Shown here: positions 1 through 8,534 of the stretch, in pieces
Numbering within the stretch: the stretch's first letter is position 1
Layout of the letters: each line of letters opens with the position of its first letter
From: Arctic95D-9 sp035967665
Lineage (GTDB): Bacteria; Verrucomicrobiota; Verrucomicrobiia; Verrucomicrobiales; DEV007
DNA: 64,000 bases
Assembly: GCA_035967665.1 (NCBI GenBank)
Contig: JAYWLB010000040.1
Location: 47,097-111,096 of the forward strand
Reading direction: 5' to 3'
Position numbers and translations under genes: made by a program
Notes under the pieces: model-generated
Database searches by the model: none
Told to the model about the DNA's origin: nothing
The model's input: the letters and a program-made list of their open reading frames with translations, nothing else

Positions 1-209
1 ATCACCGGCAGCGCGGACTGAGCGATCAGGTTCGTGAAGGCTTCCTCCGAAGTAATATCCACGGGCAGCTCCGGAAACGGCAGTTCGGCTTTGCAGGTGC
101 CGCAGCGCCCCTTCTGACCGAGGCGGGCATAGGCGATGCGATTGGCGGAATCACAGGCAGGACAGGGAAGAATGACTCCCCGGGAGTCGGATGAGAGCGT
201 TGTGGACAT
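1..209 (-). CDS. TrxC-like thioredoxin, N-terminal part (runs off the left edge)
   Basis: Reading the minus strand from an ATG at 209 gives 69 codons with no stop before the window edge. The protein starts MSTTLSSDSRG and then shows two CxxC pairs, CPAC and CGTC, spaced as in the N-terminal zinc ribbon of thioredoxin 2 (TrxC), followed by a stretch (PVDITSEEAFTNLI) that fits the first strand and helix of the thioredoxin fold. The family reduces disulfides in the cytoplasm, and the zinc ribbon is its known extra module. The catalytic WCGPC would lie beyond the left edge, so activity cannot be judged. It is divergent from the methyltransferase at 348, with about 140 bp between them. An oppositely framed minus-strand reading of the same bases is a shadow. 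Confidence 0.85.
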   Translation of the reverse strand, partial: MSTTLSSDSRGVILPCPACDSANRIAYARLGQKGRCGTCKAELPFPELPVDITSEEAFTNLIAQSALPV

Positions 210-347
210 CGCCGCAAAGATGCACCCCATCGACAAAAACGAAACGCCAAGAACGGGTATTTTCCAAAAACACGTCAATTTATCGTTTCATCCCGGTACT
301 TTTAGCGGCTTGCCAAACAGGAAAAACTGACCCAACCTCCCGATTTT

Positions 348-944
348 ATGCGCTCCGCCAATCGCCACTTTCTCCGTGCGTTCCTTCGCAACAAAACTCA
401 AGTGGGAGCACTCACGCCCAGCGGGGATAAACTCGCCGACGCGATGGTTGAGTGGATCGACTGGAGCTCGGTTGAAAGCGTTGTCGAATTCGGCCCCGGA
501 ACGGGAGTCTTTACAGAGAAGATTTTAACCAGGCTTCAGCCCGGATCCAAATTCTTCGCTGTCGAGCAGGACGAACATCTTGCCGATATTACAAGAGCGC
601 GCTGCCCCGGGGCTATGGTTTACAACGACTGTGTTTCCAATATCTCCACCCTTTGCAGGAATGAGGGGATTGAAAAAGTGGATGCGGTAATATCCGGCCT
701 CCCCTGGGCGGTATTCAGCCCCGAGCTCCAGGAAGAACTCATCGGAGAGATGAAAAGCGTCCTCAAGCCGGGTGGGAAATTCGTAACTTTCGCCTATTTA
801 CAGGGAATGCTCCTACCTGCCGCGCAGCGCTTCCGCCAGTTACTGAACAATGAGTTTGAGGAAGTGCATCAAAGCAGGGTGATCTGGAGCAATGTGCCAC
901 CTGCCTTTGTCTACAGGTGCGTTCAGAAAGACGCTCCGGCGTAG
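348..944 (+). CDS. class I SAM-dependent methyltransferase, phospholipid N-methyltransferase-like
   Basis: A 198-residue protein with a clear Rossmann methyltransferase core. Motif I is VVEFGPGTGVFTEKIL (about residues 45-60), an acidic residue follows in FFAVEQDE, and a motif IV-like segment SGLPWAVF is near residue 123. The overall layout resembles the short COG3963 phospholipid N-methyltransferases, which are related to the KsgA rRNA dimethylases and methylate phosphatidylethanolamine; the substrate here is inference. The protein lacks the C-terminal domain of KsgA, which argues against rRNA dimethylase. There is no obvious signal peptide. The ATG at 348 is used; the preceding bases carry no strong ribosome-binding site. 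It is followed 48 bp later by the T5orf172-like gene on the same strand. Confidence 0.75.
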   Translation: MRSANRHFLRAFLRNKTQVGALTPSGDKLADAMVEWIDWSSVESVVEFGPGTGVFTEKILTRLQPGSKFFAVEQDEHLADITRARCPGAMVYNDCVSNISTLCRNEGIEKVDAVISGLPWAVFSPELQEELIGEMKSVLKPGGKFVTFAYLQGMLLPAAQRFRQLLNNEFEEVHQSRVIWSNVPPAFVYRCVQKDAPA

Positions 945-992
945 CGCGCCTCCCTGCGAGGGCTGGTGAAATCCGCTCAGTGAGGCTATCGT

Positions 993-1772
993 TTGGCGAT
1001 CCCGCGCCCCTTTCCTGTGAATCCCGGCTACATCTACATTCTTCAGAACCCCTCACTCTCCGAATCCCACCTCAAGATCGGCCGCACAGAGCGCGATCCG
1101 GACGAGCGGGCCGCTGAGATCTCGAGAGCGACCGGAGTGCCGACGCCCTTCGAAGTCGTCTGGTGGAGTGAGTCGGTCGATTGCCACCTTGCGGAAGCGA
1201 TCCTCCATCAACATCTCGATGACTATCGCACCAATACGACCCGGGAATTTTTCGACCTCGATCTCAACGAGGCCGTCCGCGTCGCGAACCGGGCGATCCG
1301 CCAGTCAGGGGGACGCACCGGGGGCCTCGCTTACCGGCTGCGCCGGATTTCACGCTGGACCTTCCATGCTGTAATCCGGCCACTACTGCGACTTCCGGTT
1401 CAAACCGCCCTCCTCGCCGCGCTCGTAATCTGGTGGGTCGTCAAAAGCGCCCTCTTTCTCGGATGGAGAGTCATCCGCTGCGTTTTTTCACTCCTCGCGG
1501 TCCTTTTCTCCCCATCCCGCAAGAGCCGCGGACGAAGACGGCAAAAAGTATCGGGTCCATCAGGATCACGACAAAGCGCCGCCATGGCGATGCAGAGCAA
1601 CCACTGGTATCTCAAAGAAACCGTCGGAACGATTCTCTGGGTTTCACTCATCTGGTTTTTTCTCTACGAAGATGGAGCAGCCCGCTGTCGGGAACTAATT
1701 TCAAATTCCCCATTCAGCGAATTCGTCATTCCCGGACCCTTTTTTGACAGGCCGGGACGATCGACACCGTAG
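993..1772 (+). CDS. T5orf172/GIY-YIG-like nuclease-fold protein with C-terminal membrane segments
   Basis: A 259-residue protein starting at a TTG at 993 with a TGAGG a few bases upstream. Residues about 12-95 fit the T5orf172 / Mug113 branch of the GIY-YIG superfamily: GYIYILQNPS, then LKIGRTERDPDERAAEIS, a conserved His-bearing AEAILHQHLDDYR and EFFDL. This branch is linked to DNA-binding or nuclease roles, often in phage proteins. After it come two or three hydrophobic stretches (about 128-168 and 211-228) separated by a basic linker (KSRGRRRQK), so the protein is probably membrane anchored. The combination with transmembrane helices is uncommon and its job is unknown. The next gene, gltB, begins 245 bp downstream; the gap holds nothing recognised. 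Confidence 0.6.
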   Translation: MAIPRPFPVNPGYIYILQNPSLSESHLKIGRTERDPDERAAEISRATGVPTPFEVVWWSESVDCHLAEAILHQHLDDYRTNTTREFFDLDLNEAVRVANRAIRQSGGRTGGLAYRLRRISRWTFHAVIRPLLRLPVQTALLAALVIWWVVKSALFLGWRVIRCVFSLLAVLFSPSRKSRGRRRQKVSGPSGSRQSAAMAMQSNHWYLKETVGTILWVSLIWFFLYEDGAARCRELISNSPFSEFVIPGPFFDRPGRSTP

Positions 1773-2017
1773 CGAAACCCGGTGCAATAAGCGCTGTTGC
1801 TATTCGAAGCCTCCGTCACGACGGCCCCTCCTCTAGCGACCAAACGGGTAACAGGAATTTCTCTCGTCAGGCGCGGAGCCGCTAATGAGGCGTTTCCCGA
1901 TTCTCCCGGTTGGCTGCAAGGGAAACATTTTGTGAAGATCCTCTCGAAAAAGTTACGATTTCTTTTTACCACAATCAAATTTTAGGCCATCTCTTCCACA
2001 GTAGTGATCTACTTACC

Positions 2018-5000
2018 ATGACGCGAAAAGACACATCTCACGGTTTCCCCCGGCAACAGGGCCTCTACGATCCTTCAAAGGAACACGACTCCTGCGGGGT
2101 CGGCTTCCTCGTTAACATGAAGGGAATCCCCTCCCATCAGATTATCGAGGACGCCCTTGAGATCTGTATCAATCTCGATCACCGCGGAGGCTGTGGCTGC
2201 GACCAGGATACCGGCGACGGAGCAGGGATGCTGATGGCCATGCCCCACAAATTCTTCGCCACCGTGGCTGCAGAGGAAGGCATCGAACTCCCCGCTCCCG
2301 GCCATTTTGCTGTCGGAATGGTCTTTTTGAACCCGGATGACAAAAAAGCCGCTGCCGAGCAACAGGTTCTCGAGGATGTGATCAAAGAAATCGGACAGGT
2401 TTTACTGGGCTGGCGCGACATCCCGGTCGACAGCCGGGAACTTGGCAAGGCATCTGCGGCCTGCGAACCGCGCATGAGGCAGGTTTTCGTAGGACGATCC
2501 CCTGAAATCGAAGACGACGCCGCTTTCGAGCGCGCGCTCTATCTGATTCGCCGGGTAGCGACCTACCGGATCCGCTACCAGCAAGGCGGGAACCACGGTT
2601 ACTTCTATGTTCCCAGCATGTCGAGCCGGGTGATCTGTTACAAGGGAATGCTCACAACCGGGCAACTCTCCCACTACTTCAAGGACTTTCACCACCCCGA
2701 CATGGAAACGACAATGGCCCTGGTCCATTCGCGTTTCAGCACGAACACCTTTCCCAGCTGGCCACGAGCCCAGCCGTTTCGCTTCACCTGTCACAACGGC
2801 GAGATCAACACGATGCGCGGCAACGAAAACTGGATGCACGCGCGCCAGATGCAGCTTGAAAGCGAACTTTTCGGAAAGGATCTGAAAAAGCTCCTCCCCA
2901 TCATCGCAGGCGACGGCTCCGATTCTCAGCAATTTGATAACACCTTGGAATTCCTCATGATGGCCGGCCGCTCCCTGCCGCATGTCGTCATGATGATGAT
3001 CCCCGAGCCGTGGGAGAAACACCAGTCCATGTCTCAGACGAAACGCGACTTTTACGAGTACCACGCCTGCATGATGGAGCCATGGGACGGCCCCGCCTCG
3101 ATCGCCTTCCTCGATGGAACCCAGATCGGAGCGATTCTCGACCGCAATGGATTGCGCCCCTCACGCTACTATGTGACAAGCGACGACCTTGTCATCATGG
3201 CTTCCGAAGTCGGAGTTCTGCCGAGAATTGATCCCGCTACCGTGGTCAAGAAAGGTCGCCTCGAACCGGGACGAATGTTCCTCGTCGATACGAAGGAAGG
3301 CCGCATCGTCGACGACAACGAGTTGAAAGAGAAGATCGCCGGAGCACATCCTTACGGAAAGTGGCTGCAGGAAAACCTCGTCAGAGAGGAAAATCTCCCT
3401 GAACCCGCTACCGAAGTGCCGGGACTCGATGAAGAAACCCTGACACTGCGACACAAGGCCTTCGGCTACACCTTCGAGGATCTGCGTTTCCTCATCCAGC
3501 CGAGCGCCCAGTCCGGACTTCAGCCCCTCGGGGCGATGGGTAACGATACCCCGCTCGCGGTCCTCTCGGACCGGCCGCAGCCGCTCTACAACTATTTCAA
3601 GCAGCTCTTTGCCCAGGTCACCAATCCCCCGATCGACCCGATTCGCGAGGAGCTGGTCACCGCCAGCGTGACGTTTCTCGGTTCCGAAGCCGACATCGTC
3701 AATCCGGGACCTGAAAACTGCCGGATGATCAAGTTGGAAAACCCGATCATCGACAACGACAAGCTCGCGCGGATTCGCGACTACAAGGCGTCCGGCTTCA
3801 AGTCGGCCACCCTCCCGATTCTTTTTGATCCGGAAACGGACCGCCACGGCCTCGAATCAAATCACCTGCCCGTGAGCGAACCACTGAAAGCGGAGTATGG
3901 GCATGGTCTCTATGACGCCCTCGAACACCTTTTCAGCTGCGCGGATGACGCGATCAAAGACGGGGTAAATCTCCTCATTCTTTCCGACCGTGAAATTGGC
4001 AAACATCATGCCGGTATCCCTGCGCTCCTCGCTGTATCCGGCCTCCATCAATACCTCATCAAGGAAGGTGTCCGTGGACGCGTCTCAATCCTGCTTGAGT
4101 CGGGAGAACCACGTGAGGTGCAGCATTTCGCTCTCCTCCTCGGCTACGGTTGCGACGCGATCAATCCCTACCTCGCACTCGAAACAGTGGAACACCTCGT
4201 TCTCGATGGGGAGCTGGATATCGATCCGGCTAAAGCACGGGCCAACTTCATCAAAGCGAACATCAAAGGCGTCATCAAAACGATGGCCAAGATGGGAATT
4301 TCGACTGTGGCCAGTTACCGGGGCGCTCAGATTTTTGAGGCCATCGGTCTGAATATGTCAGTCATCGACCGCTACTTTACCAAGACCGCTTCACGGGTTG
4401 AAGGCATCGGCCTTGAGACGATTTCGGGAGAAGTCTGGCTTCGCCACCGCGACGCTTTCGGAGAGCGTCAGGATCTGGCAGATGCCGCGCTCGATTCGGG
4501 TGGCGTCTACCAGTGGAGAGCGGACGGGGAGAAGCACCTCTTCAGCCCGACGACGATCCACAAGTTGCAGCAGGCAACCTGGGCTCCGGATTACAATATC
4601 TTCAAGGAATACTCCAATGCGGTTAACGACCAGACCCGCGAGCGGTTCACCCTGCGCGGGCAAATGGAGTTCAAAACCGATCCGGACAAAGCAATCCCGC
4701 TTGAAGAAGTGGAACCGGCTTCCGAGATCATGAAACGCTTCAAGACCGGGGCGATGTCCTACGGCTCCATCAGCAAGGAGGCTCACGAAGCGCTTGCGAT
4801 CGCCATGAACCGGATTGGCGGCAAGTCGAATACCGGCGAAGGGGGCGAGGATCCCGACCGTTTCACCCGTGACGAAAACGGCGATCTCCGCCGCTCCGCT
4901 ATCAAGCAGGTCGCCTCGGGGCGCTTCGGCGTCACCAGTCATTACCTCGTCAATTCAGACGAACTCCAGATCAAAATCGTGCAGGGAGCTAAACCCGGTG

Positions 5001-6688
5001 AGGGCGGTGAGCTGCCCGGCCACAAGGTATTGCCACCCATTGCGAAAACCCGGGGAACCACACCGGGAGTGGGCCTGATCTCGCCTCCGCCGCACCACGA
5101 CATCTATTCGATCGAGGATTTGCAGCAGCTCATCCACGATCTGAAAAACGCCAACGTCCACGCGAGAGTGAACGTCAAACTCGTCTCCGAAGTCGGAGTC
5201 GGCACGATCGCAACGGGAGTTGCCAAGGCCAAGGCCGATGTCATTCTCATTTCCGGCCACGACGGTGGAACGGGTGCCTCACCACGCTCCAGCATCCAGC
5301 ACGCCGGAGCACCGTGGGAGCTCGGCCTCGCGGAAACCAATCAGACACTCCTCCTCAACAATCTTCGAAGCCGCGTCGTGGTCGAAGTCGATGGCCAGCT
5401 CAAGACCGGTCGAGATGTCGCGATCGCCTGTCTCCTCGGAGGAGAGGAATTCGGTTTTGCCACCGCCCCTCTCGTGACTCTCGGCTGTCTCATGATGCGG
5501 GTCTGCCATAAGAACACCTGCCCGGTCGGCGTAGCCACTCAGGACCCCATCCTGAGACAGAAATTCAAGGGAACTCCCGACGCAGTGGTGCACTTCATGA
5601 CCTACATCGCAGAGGAACTCCGCGAAATCATGGCGAGCCTCGGTTTCCGCACCATCAACGAAATGGTCGGCAAGGTTGAGAAACTCGAAATGCAAAAAGC
5701 GATCGACCACTGGAAAGCCAAGGGTCTCGACTATTCCAAGATTCTCTACAAGCCCGAAACGGAACCCGACGTCGGCACCTACTGCACGATGAAGCAGGAT
5801 CACCGTTTGGAGCTCGCTCTGGACAACACTCACCTTCTCGATCTCTGCCGCCCCGCAATCGAGAGAGGCGAAAAAGTTTCCGGCGAATTCCCTATCGTGA
5901 ACATCAACCGCGTTGTCGGCACCATCGTCGGATCGGAAATCTCCCGCCGTCATGGTGGTGAAGGTCTCCCCGACGACACCGTCCAGCTGAAGTTCATCGG
6001 TTCCGCAGGCCAGAGCCTCGGAGCATTCTGCCCGCGCGGCATGACTTTGACCGTCGAGGGTGACACCAATGATTATCTCGGCAAAGGACTTTCCGGCGGA
6101 AAGATCATCGTCTACCCGCCCAAAGATTCCTCGTTTGTCGCCAACGAAAACATCATCACCGGCAACACCGGGTTCTACGGGGCAACCTCCGGAGAGGCCT
6201 TCATTGCAGGGATGGCAGGCGAGCGATTCTGCGTCCGCAACAGCGGTATCAAAGCCGTCATCGAAGGCGTCGGTGATCACGGTTGCGAATACATGACCGG
6301 AGGCGAAGTCATCTGTATTGGATCGACAGGACGTAACTTCGCAGCCGGTATGTCCGGCGGCACTGCCTACGTTCTCGACGAAAAAGGAGATTTTGTCAGC
6401 AAGCGCCTCAACGCTGAAATGGTGAGCGTCTACCACCTCATCGAAAGCGATGACAAAGAAATCGCGGCCGTAAAAGCCCGTCTCGAGCGACACGTCGCTC
6501 TGACCGGCAGTGTCAAAGGGCGGCAAATCCTCGATAACTGGGACGAGATCCTCCCCCGGTTCATCAAGGTGCTTCCGAGCGATTACGAACGCGTCCTCCA
6601 GGCAGTCGCCCGGGCCGAAGAAAAAGGACTCAAAGGCGATGAAGCCATCCAGGCCGCATTCGAAGAAAACGTCGCCGCCGGCCACTGA
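2018..6688 (+). CDS. gltB: glutamate synthase, large subunit
   Basis: A 1556-residue large (alpha) subunit of NADPH-type glutamate synthase, which makes two glutamates from glutamine and 2-oxoglutarate. The ATG at 2018 is chosen over an in-frame extension to 1910 because it leaves the usual short propeptide: the nucleophile is Cys26 in HDSCGVGF, exposed after cleavage. Order of domains: N-terminal class II amidotransferase (about 26-420), central domain, FMN-binding TIM barrel (about 830-1200; SGHDGGTGASP), and a C-terminal GXGXG beta-helix (from about 1260; GGTAYV, GKIIV). The 3Fe-4S ligands are seen as C1157, C1163 and C1168 in CLMMRVCHKNTCPVG. Length and all catalytic motifs are normal. 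It is followed by gltD 68 bp downstream as one operon. Confidence 0.98.
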   Translation: MTRKDTSHGFPRQQGLYDPSKEHDSCGVGFLVNMKGIPSHQIIEDALEICINLDHRGGCGCDQDTGDGAGMLMAMPHKFFATVAAEEGIELPAPGHFAVGMVFLNPDDKKAAAEQQVLEDVIKEIGQVLLGWRDIPVDSRELGKASAACEPRMRQVFVGRSPEIEDDAAFERALYLIRRVATYRIRYQQGGNHGYFYVPSMSSRVICYKGMLTTGQLSHYFKDFHHPDMETTMALVHSRFSTNTFPSWPRAQPFRFTCHNGEINTMRGNENWMHARQMQLESELFGKDLKKLLPIIAGDGSDSQQFDNTLEFLMMAGRSLPHVVMMMIPEPWEKHQSMSQTKRDFYEYHACMMEPWDGPASIAFLDGTQIGAILDRNGLRPSRYYVTSDDLVIMASEVGVLPRIDPATVVKKGRLEPGRMFLVDTKEGRIVDDNELKEKIAGAHPYGKWLQENLVREENLPEPATEVPGLDEETLTLRHKAFGYTFEDLRFLIQPSAQSGLQPLGAMGNDTPLAVLSDRPQPLYNYFKQLFAQVTNPPIDPIREELVTASVTFLGSEADIVNPGPENCRMIKLENPIIDNDKLARIRDYKASGFKSATLPILFDPETDRHGLESNHLPVSEPLKAEYGHGLYDALEHLFSCADDAIKDGVNLLILSDREIGKHHAGIPALLAVSGLHQYLIKEGVRGRVSILLESGEPREVQHFALLLGYGCDAINPYLALETVEHLVLDGELDIDPAKARANFIKANIKGVIKTMAKMGISTVASYRGAQIFEAIGLNMSVIDRYFTKTASRVEGIGLETISGEVWLRHRDAFGERQDLADAALDSGGVYQWRADGEKHLFSPTTIHKLQQATWAPDYNIFKEYSNAVNDQTRERFTLRGQMEFKTDPDKAIPLEEVEPASEIMKRFKTGAMSYGSISKEAHEALAIAMNRIGGKSNTGEGGEDPDRFTRDENGDLRRSAIKQVASGRFGVTSHYLVNSDELQIKIVQGAKPGEGGELPGHKVLPPIAKTRGTTPGVGLISPPPHHDIYSIEDLQQLIHDLKNANVHARVNVKLVSEVGVGTIATGVAKAKADVILISGHDGGTGASPRSSIQHAGAPWELGLAETNQTLLLNNLRSRVVVEVDGQLKTGRDVAIACLLGGEEFGFATAPLVTLGCLMMRVCHKNTCPVGVATQDPILRQKFKGTPDAVVHFMTYIAEELREIMASLGFRTINEMVGKVEKLEMQKAIDHWKAKGLDYSKILYKPETEPDVGTYCTMKQDHRLELALDNTHLLDLCRPAIERGEKVSGEFPIVNINRVVGTIVGSEISRRHGGEGLPDDTVQLKFIGSAGQSLGAFCPRGMTLTVEGDTNDYLGKGLSGGKIIVYPPKDSSFVANENIITGNTGFYGATSGEAFIAGMAGERFCVRNSGIKAVIEGVGDHGCEYMTGGEVICIGSTGRNFAAGMSGGTAYVLDEKGDFVSKRLNAEMVSVYHLIESDDKEIAAVKARLERHVALTGSVKGRQILDNWDEILPRFIKVLPSDYERVLQAVARAEEKGLKGDEAIQAAFEENVAAGH

Positions 6689-6698
6689 AATTAAGCTT

Positions 6699-6716
6699 CC
6701 GCCGGGCATCCGGCGG
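6699..6716 (+). promoter_or_regulatory. intercistronic hairpin between gltB and gltD
   Basis: A perfect 7-bp stem (CCGCCGG / CCGGCGG) with a GCAT loop sits 10 bases after the gltB stop. No T-run follows, so it looks like an mRNA-stabilising or partially attenuating hairpin rather than a full terminator. Confidence 0.5.
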
Positions 6717-6756
6717 TCAGGCCTTCACACCACTTTTATACTTTAACTATCTCACC

Positions 6757-8250
6757 ATGGGCAAACCCACCGGATTTCTCGAACACAAACGCCAACCTAT
6801 TCCTGACCGTCCCCCGCTCGACCGGGTCAAAGACTGGAAGGAAATTCATGCCCATCGTGAAGACGACAAGGTTTCGACGCAGGGCTCCCGCTGCATGGAC
6901 TGCGGCGTTCCCTACTGCCACACCGGCATGACGATCGAAGGGGTTGCGAGCGGTTGTCCGATCAAGAACCTGATTCCCGAATTCAACGATCTTGTCTATC
7001 GCAACCGGTGGAAAGACGCCCTCGGTCGACTCCGCAAGACAAACAACTTTCCGGAGTTCACCGGCAGAGTCTGCCCCGCCCCCTGCGAAGGCGCCTGCGT
7101 CCTCGGCGTCATCGAACCGCCTGTCACGATCAAGAATATCGAGTGCTCCATTATCGACCGCGGCTGGGAAGAAGGCTGGCTTCCTCCACAGCCCCCCGGG
7201 AAAAGAACCGGGAAGAAAGTGGCCGTCGTCGGTTCCGGCCCTGCCGGACTCGCCTGTGCCGATCAGCTCAACAAGGCTGGCCACGAAGTCACCGTCTATG
7301 AGCGCGCCGACAGACTCGGCGGCCTTCTCATGTATGGGATCCCCAACATGAAACTCGACAAGCGCGAGGTCGTCGACCGACGCGTCAATCTGATGCGCGA
7401 AGAGGGAGTGAAGTTCGTCACCAACGCCCACATTGGGGTGACACACGACATCGAAGAAATCCGCAGTGAAAATGACGCTGTCGTTCTCTGCTGCGGAGCC
7501 ACGAAGCCGCGTGATCTTCCCGTCGAAGGTCGCGATCTCAACGGCGTCCATTTCGCGATGGAGTTCCTCGGCAAGAATACCAAGCATCTTCTCGACAACG
7601 ACTTCGATGACTCCCGTCCACCCATCGATCCGAAAGGAAAACATGTCGTGGTCATCGGCGGCGGCGACACCGGAACCGACTGCGTGGGATCATCTCTCCG
7701 TCACGGATGCGCCAGTGTCGTTCAGCTTGAGATCCTGGCAAAACCACCACTCGAGCGGGCCGACAACAACCCATGGCCCGAGTGGCCCCGCACCCTGAAA
7801 GTGGACTACGGTCAGGAGGAAGCGGAAGCCATCCAGGGCAAAGATCCACGCGAATACCTCATCAGCACCAAGCGAATGATCGGCGACGCCAACGGAGACG
7901 TTCGCGAAATCGAGATCGTCCGGGTGGAGTGGGTTCGCGATGAAGCGACCGGTCGTTTTTCCCCCAACGAAGTCGAAGGATCCAGCCGCATCATCAAGGC
8001 CGATCTTGTCCTCCTTGCGATGGGCTTCCTCGGGCCTGAGGAAACCATCGTCGAAAAACTCGGCCTCAAAACCGACGCCAGATCCAATGTCGCGGCAGAG
8101 TTTGATCGCTACAACACCAGCGTCGACGGCGTCTTTGCCGCCGGTGACATGCGCCGCGGTCAGAGCCTTGTTGTGTGGGCGATCAACGAAGGACGGGGCG
8201 CGGCACGTGAGTGCGATCGCTTCCTCATGGGCGAGACTCAGTTGCCTTGA
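6757..8250 (+). CDS. gltD: glutamate synthase, small subunit
   Basis: A 497-residue NADPH-dependent small (beta) subunit of glutamate synthase. It passes electrons from NADPH through FAD and Fe-S centres to GltB. The N-terminal region has the cysteine sets expected for the two 4Fe-4S clusters (SRCMDCGVPYCHTG, ASGCPI, CPAPCEGACVLG). Two Rossmann nucleotide sites follow: VAVVGSGPAGLACADQL for FAD (about residue 150) and VVVIGGGDTGTDC for NADPH (about residue 297). A C-terminal FAD motif, GVFAAGDMRRGQSLVVWAI, is intact. Length is normal for the family. It lies directly after gltB. The 284 bases to the next gene contain small inverted repeats but no terminator that could be called with confidence. 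Confidence 0.97.
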   Translation: MGKPTGFLEHKRQPIPDRPPLDRVKDWKEIHAHREDDKVSTQGSRCMDCGVPYCHTGMTIEGVASGCPIKNLIPEFNDLVYRNRWKDALGRLRKTNNFPEFTGRVCPAPCEGACVLGVIEPPVTIKNIECSIIDRGWEEGWLPPQPPGKRTGKKVAVVGSGPAGLACADQLNKAGHEVTVYERADRLGGLLMYGIPNMKLDKREVVDRRVNLMREEGVKFVTNAHIGVTHDIEEIRSENDAVVLCCGATKPRDLPVEGRDLNGVHFAMEFLGKNTKHLLDNDFDDSRPPIDPKGKHVVVIGGGDTGTDCVGSSLRHGCASVVQLEILAKPPLERADNNPWPEWPRTLKVDYGQEEAEAIQGKDPREYLISTKRMIGDANGDVREIEIVRVEWVRDEATGRFSPNEVEGSSRIIKADLVLLAMGFLGPEETIVEKLGLKTDARSNVAAEFDRYNTSVDGVFAAGDMRRGQSLVVWAINEGRGAARECDRFLMGETQLP

Positions 8251-8534
8251 GCCAGCGAGAGTACGGGGAATCACTTCCCCTTCCTCCTCCGATCCCTGAA
8301 TACCGTCGGGCTTCATCCGGAGCCCGTCGCAGAGATCCGGTGTTTACCCCCACCGGGGTTTGCCTTCCGAAAGGAAAGCCAAATCGTGAGGCAGTGCCGT
8401 CCGGTTACGTACGGGCGAACCGGCGAAGCCGGGGCGTGTGCCTTCCTCCATTTCGAAAAGGAGCACCCCGATTCATCCTTGAGGGAGCGCTACTATATTG
8501 ACATTTTCTACCGCTCCGTCAGTCTCATCTCCTC

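Noticed and set aside
5279..6709. Long minus-strand open frame (476 aa) opposite the end of gltB
   Set aside because: It mirrors the GC-rich codon pattern of the well-supported gltB gene and matches no family; a codon-shadow.
8251..8534. Possible riboswitch or terminator before the Na/Pi gene
   Set aside because: Small inverted repeats exist (for example CCGGCGAAGCCGG) but no known riboswitch consensus or T-run could be matched by eye.
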